Source: Sulfurospirillum barnesii SES-3 (GTDB taxonomy: Bacteria; Campylobacterota; Campylobacteria; Campylobacterales; Sulfurospirillaceae). Taken from it: a stretch of DNA of 64,000 nucleotides. The DNA lies in the NCBI RefSeq assembly GCF_000265295.1, contig NC_018002.1, positions 2,294,001-2,358,000 of the forward strand. Direction: 5' to 3'. Both the position numbers and the translations under genes were made by a program. Below the pieces are notes generated by a model. It had not been told where the DNA came from. It was given only the letters and a program-made list of their open reading frames with translations, and ran no database searches. Of the stretch, positions 61,800 to 64,000 are shown one piece after another (the stretch's first letter is position 1; the number at the start of each line of letters is the position of its first letter).

Positions 61800-63080
61800 A
61801 TGATGAATGAATACCCAAATGAATCACACCATCTAAAATTTAGTGATGTTGAAAAAAAAATAACCCTTTTTCTTCAAAACTTCCCCATTGAAAACTATAA
61901 AATTCACGAAGCGCTTTACGGTTTTGAAGACAGTGAACTTACAGAAATTATTGCACTTTTGAATACCACCAAACTACCCAAACATTATGCTTCCTACAAA
62001 GATGTTTTGCGTGAGCACCTCAGCGAACGCTTAAACCTCGAACCCAATGATTTGATTATTTTTGTGGAAGGGGGCATTTATATTAAACTTTTTTTTCAAC
62101 TCACTAGCGAAGAAAATGCGGAGCGTAGAGCATGTGGCATTGATAACACAATGCTAGAGGGCTATAAAAATCAATTTTTTCCAAACGGTGAGTATAAAAA
62201 ATCCATCATGGACTTTTTGCATTACATCATTGAAGAGAACCTTAGTTTTCGAAAAATTACCCCTGCTCACTTTAAACGTATTTTTATTCCCACACTTGTC
62301 AACGTGGTTGAAACGGTTGTGATTACACAGACTAAATTGGAAGATTTAAAAACCATTCGAGGGTTTAGTTTCTACCTTTTACGTGAACTTTTTGATGAAA
62401 TGATGCTTCAAATTTCACAAGATATTCTCTTTCATTTCTCCAACAGTGATAAAAAAGCCATTGAATTTTTAAGCGCTTTTAGTGTACATGAGACCATAGA
62501 TTCCAAAGGCAATCGCCATAAACCCAACCCTATTTTAGACGAAAGTAATCACGCATGGAATACCACCACCATTCGCTCCACGATGCTCCAACATAAAAAA
62601 GCCAAACAAACCCTTTACGATAAAAAAAATGCGCTTATTACCATTAAAAAGAAAATAGAAACCCTTGCCATGGATCAAAAAGAAATTTTACAAGAGATGC
62701 AAAACGCTCAAAATATCCTCCAAAGCATAGAGGATAAAATTCTCCAACTTCACCGTACCATGGACAAACTCAATGAGAGTGACTCCGAGGAAGTCACCTT
62801 CAATGAAAATGGGGTTGAGAGCATTTTTAACCGTAAAATGCTTATGACAAAACTCTTCAAAAAAGAAGATACACTTTTGAATGAAAAGACAAAAGTACGA
62901 AGAAACTGTGACGAAATTGATCTGCGCTTAAGCAATAAAAACAAAGAGATAGATATGTGGGTAAAACGCTACAATGAAGCCAAAACCTTTGTTGAAACCT
63001 CTGAAAAGAGTACTCACCCTTTGGACAAACAATACGAAAGGATTCAAAGAGCCTTAGCCAAAACCCTTGCTTCACGGTAA
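61800..63080 (+). CDS. Unrecognised coiled-coil protein
   Basis: A 426-residue soluble protein. The N-terminal 280 residues are mostly helical with no known motif; residues about 285-420 form long coiled coils with a short break near 345-365. I set the start at ATG 61800 (or 61803), with a weak GGAA site; the in-frame TTG at 61752 lies before the operator-proximal promoter zone and is less likely. It is divergent from the arsenic operon. Cellular role unknown. Confidence 0.65.
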   Translation: MMNEYPNESHHLKFSDVEKKITLFLQNFPIENYKIHEALYGFEDSELTEIIALLNTTKLPKHYASYKDVLREHLSERLNLEPNDLIIFVEGGIYIKLFFQLTSEENAERRACGIDNTMLEGYKNQFFPNGEYKKSIMDFLHYIIEENLSFRKITPAHFKRIFIPTLVNVVETVVITQTKLEDLKTIRGFSFYLLRELFDEMMLQISQDILFHFSNSDKKAIEFLSAFSVHETIDSKGNRHKPNPILDESNHAWNTTTIRSTMLQHKKAKQTLYDKKNALITIKKKIETLAMDQKEILQEMQNAQNILQSIEDKILQLHRTMDKLNESDSEEVTFNENGVESIFNRKMLMTKLFKKEDTLLNEKTKVRRNCDEIDLRLSNKNKEIDMWVKRYNEAKTFVETSEKSTHPLDKQYERIQRALAKTLASR

Positions 63081-63362
63081 AACACATACAAACCACGTTT
63101 ACATGTAAACACACTCATATACCTTCTAAAACTTTAATATGTGTAAAAATGTAACGTAAATATCACACATCAAATGACGAAAAAATAATTCCACTCTTTT
63201 ACATGTAAGCCTCTAAAGCTTCACACAAGGCTTTTCATATCTTTACCCTACTTAAAAAAAATCGTTGATAACAAATCATTATAGTTTAATGTTACATTTT
63301 TAGATTCTTTTTAGAAAAAATGGATTACCTTAAAAAAGTATATTCCACTAAAGGAGACACAG
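63081..63362 (+). promoter_or_regulatory. Upstream region of the arsenite oxidase operon
   Basis: The 282 bases hold two TTTACATGTAA palindromes (63098-63109 and 63198-63208) and an AT-rich stretch near 63260-63330 where the aio promoter should lie. AAAGGAG precedes aioB. I see no gene here. Confidence 0.4.
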
Positions 63363-63851
63363 ATGGTAAGCCTAGAGAAAAGACACAACAGACGAGAATT
63401 TTTAAAATTCTCTGCCCTAAGCTTAGGTGCGGTAGTTGCGACACCATCGCTTATGGCTAGCAATAAAACCCCTTTTGAGATGTCCGTGTATGGAGGCTAC
63501 ACAAAACATAAAATAGGCTCTTTAGCACAGCTCAAAAAAGCGGGTGAACTTGATTTTTCATACCCTGATGAAAACGCTTTGTGTAAAGCGGTCTATGTGA
63601 ACAATGAAGTCAAAGCCTACAGCATTATCTGCACCCACAAAGGGTGTCCAACCGTTTATAACAAAGAAAAAGCACTGTTTGAATGCCCCTGTCATTTCAC
63701 CAAATATGACGCAAAAAAAGAGGGACAAATGATTATTGGTCACGCAACAGGGGCCCTTCCTCGTGTGCTTTTAGAGATCAGTGGTGATGACATCTTTGCC
63801 ATTGGTATGGATGGGCTTATCTTTGGTCGCATTAACAATAACGTAGGTTAA
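63363..63851 (+). CDS. aioB: Arsenite oxidase small (Rieske) subunit AioB
   Basis: A 162-residue Rieske protein. The twin-arginine signal [13 protein letters not shown] (about 9-21) sends it folded to the periplasm. The cluster ligands are C-x-H in ICTHKGC and C-x2-H in CPCHFTKYD; the extra cysteines (KGC and CPC) can form the disulfide seen in many Rieske proteins. The order aioB-aioA and the following large subunit support arsenite oxidase over other Rieske proteins. Confidence 0.88.
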   Translation: MVSLEKRHNRREFLKFSALSLGAVVATPSLMASNKTPFEMSVYGGYTKHKIGSLAQLKKAGELDFSYPDENALCKAVYVNNEVKAYSIICTHKGCPTVYNKEKALFECPCHFTKYDAKKEGQMIIGHATGALPRVLLEISGDDIFAIGMDGLIFGRINNNVG

Positions 63852-63861
63852 GGAGAACACC

Positions 63862-64000
63862 ATGGCACTTACTTTAAACGACAGACTCCCCATTCCGCAT
63901 AAAAATGCTGAAGTCAAAAATGTTACCTGTGAATTTTGTATTGTCGGGTGTGGCTATAAGTCTTATAAATGGCCTCTTGGCACAGAGGGAACCTACAAAG
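63862..64000 (+). CDS. aioA: Arsenite oxidase large subunit AioA (N-terminal part)
   Basis: The first 46 residues of a protein cut by the window end. [18 protein letters not shown] has the C-x2-C-x3-C cluster motif of molybdopterin enzymes in the form typical of AioA. AAGGAG precedes the ATG, 10 bases after aioB. The enzyme oxidises arsenite to arsenate in the periplasm. Confidence 0.85.
   Translation, partial: MALTLNDRLPIPHKNAEVKNVTCEFCIVGCGYKSYKWPLGTEGTYK

Larger units (their letters stand above)
22537..64000. repeat. Dispersed palindrome TTTACATGTAAA
   Basis: The core TTACATGTAA occurs at least 27 times in this part. Examples are 24808, 26865, 28531, 29603, 29625, 30418, 32390, 33206, 34158, 37399, 40632, 41164, 44390, 45296, 45795, 46398, 49196, 49981, 55998, 58109, 58443, 59955, 61296, 61432, 61655, 63098 and 63198. 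Sites lie both in genes (coding LHVK, FTCK and similar) and between them. In the island it occurs once. Confidence 0.9.

Noticed and set aside
1-64000. CRISPR array, complete tRNA or rRNA genes
   Set aside because: I saw no regularly spaced direct repeats, no full tRNA cloverleaf other than the truncated tRNA-Leu, and no rRNA-like sequence.

Overview
The window comes from a free-living, respiratory Campylobacterota (epsilonproteobacterial) genome, most like Sulfurospirillum or its relative Wolinella. This is an inference from gene content: a Wolinella-type protein-thiocarboxylate (HcyS) sulfur assimilation operon, a Rieske/molybdenum arsenite oxidase, NosL-like copper proteins, and AT-rich DNA with AAGGAG-type ribosome binding sites.

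Positions 1 to about 22,536 are the right part of an integrated genomic island. Its right edge is a 3' fragment of a tRNA-Leu(UAG) gene (22482-22536) next to a tyrosine integrase. The island holds (i) a phage/plasmid-like recombination module (Gp157-like, Rad52-like, DUF2958) and a possible Rep-like protein; (ii) a complete type I restriction-modification locus, hsdM-hsdS-[dual-specificity phosphatase]-[RloC-like zinc-hook ATPase]-hsdR, with a broken duplicate of the hsdS 3' end; (iii) an unrecognised gene at 11720; (iv) a nine-gene cassette (13057-19570) of small membrane or exported proteins, a TerB-like protein, a coiled-coil protein, a membrane protein with an HNH-like motif and a WYL-domain regulator. 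This cassette is the best candidate for an undescribed system, probably anti-phage or stress related. A 14/14-identical inverted repeat lies about 50 bp before two of its genes. An AAA/DUF4143 ATPase and the integrase follow.

From 22,537 on the sequence looks like core chromosome. It holds a tandem universal stress protein; a six-gene NosL/ABC-transporter cluster, probably for copper; an HxlR regulator divergent from a quinone-reductase-like flavoprotein with a clear operator between them; a patch of toxin-antitoxin genes and gene decay (PIN toxin/antitoxin, BrnA with frameshifted BrnT, a panE-like remnant); an FMN reductase; a DMT exporter; and an FbpABC ferric iron importer.

Positions 37,865-49,177 encode sulfate assimilation: promoter/operator, DUF2061, APS reductase, CysDN, HcyS-HcyF-HcyD, a sulfite reductase fused to a TusA-like domain, a CysG-type siroheme synthase, MetY and an MnmA-like thiolase. 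The proposed flow is sulfate to APS, sulfite, sulfide, HcyS thiocarboxylate and homocysteine. After this come a TSUP permease, a diguanylate cyclase and an RND efflux pump (MFP, RND, outer-membrane lipoprotein).

The last part is arsenic related. A minus-strand operon (arsC, CcdA-like, thioredoxin lipoprotein, two rhodaneses, TSUP permease, ArsP-like permease, small disulfide protein) starts at a perfect ArsR-type palindrome. Beyond an unrecognised coiled-coil protein, aioB and the start of aioA run off the window end.

The palindrome TTTACATGTAAA (core TTACATGTAA) occurs at least 27 times in the 41 kb of chromosome and once in the 22 kb island, in genes and between them. It behaves like a highly iterated palindrome or genome signature.
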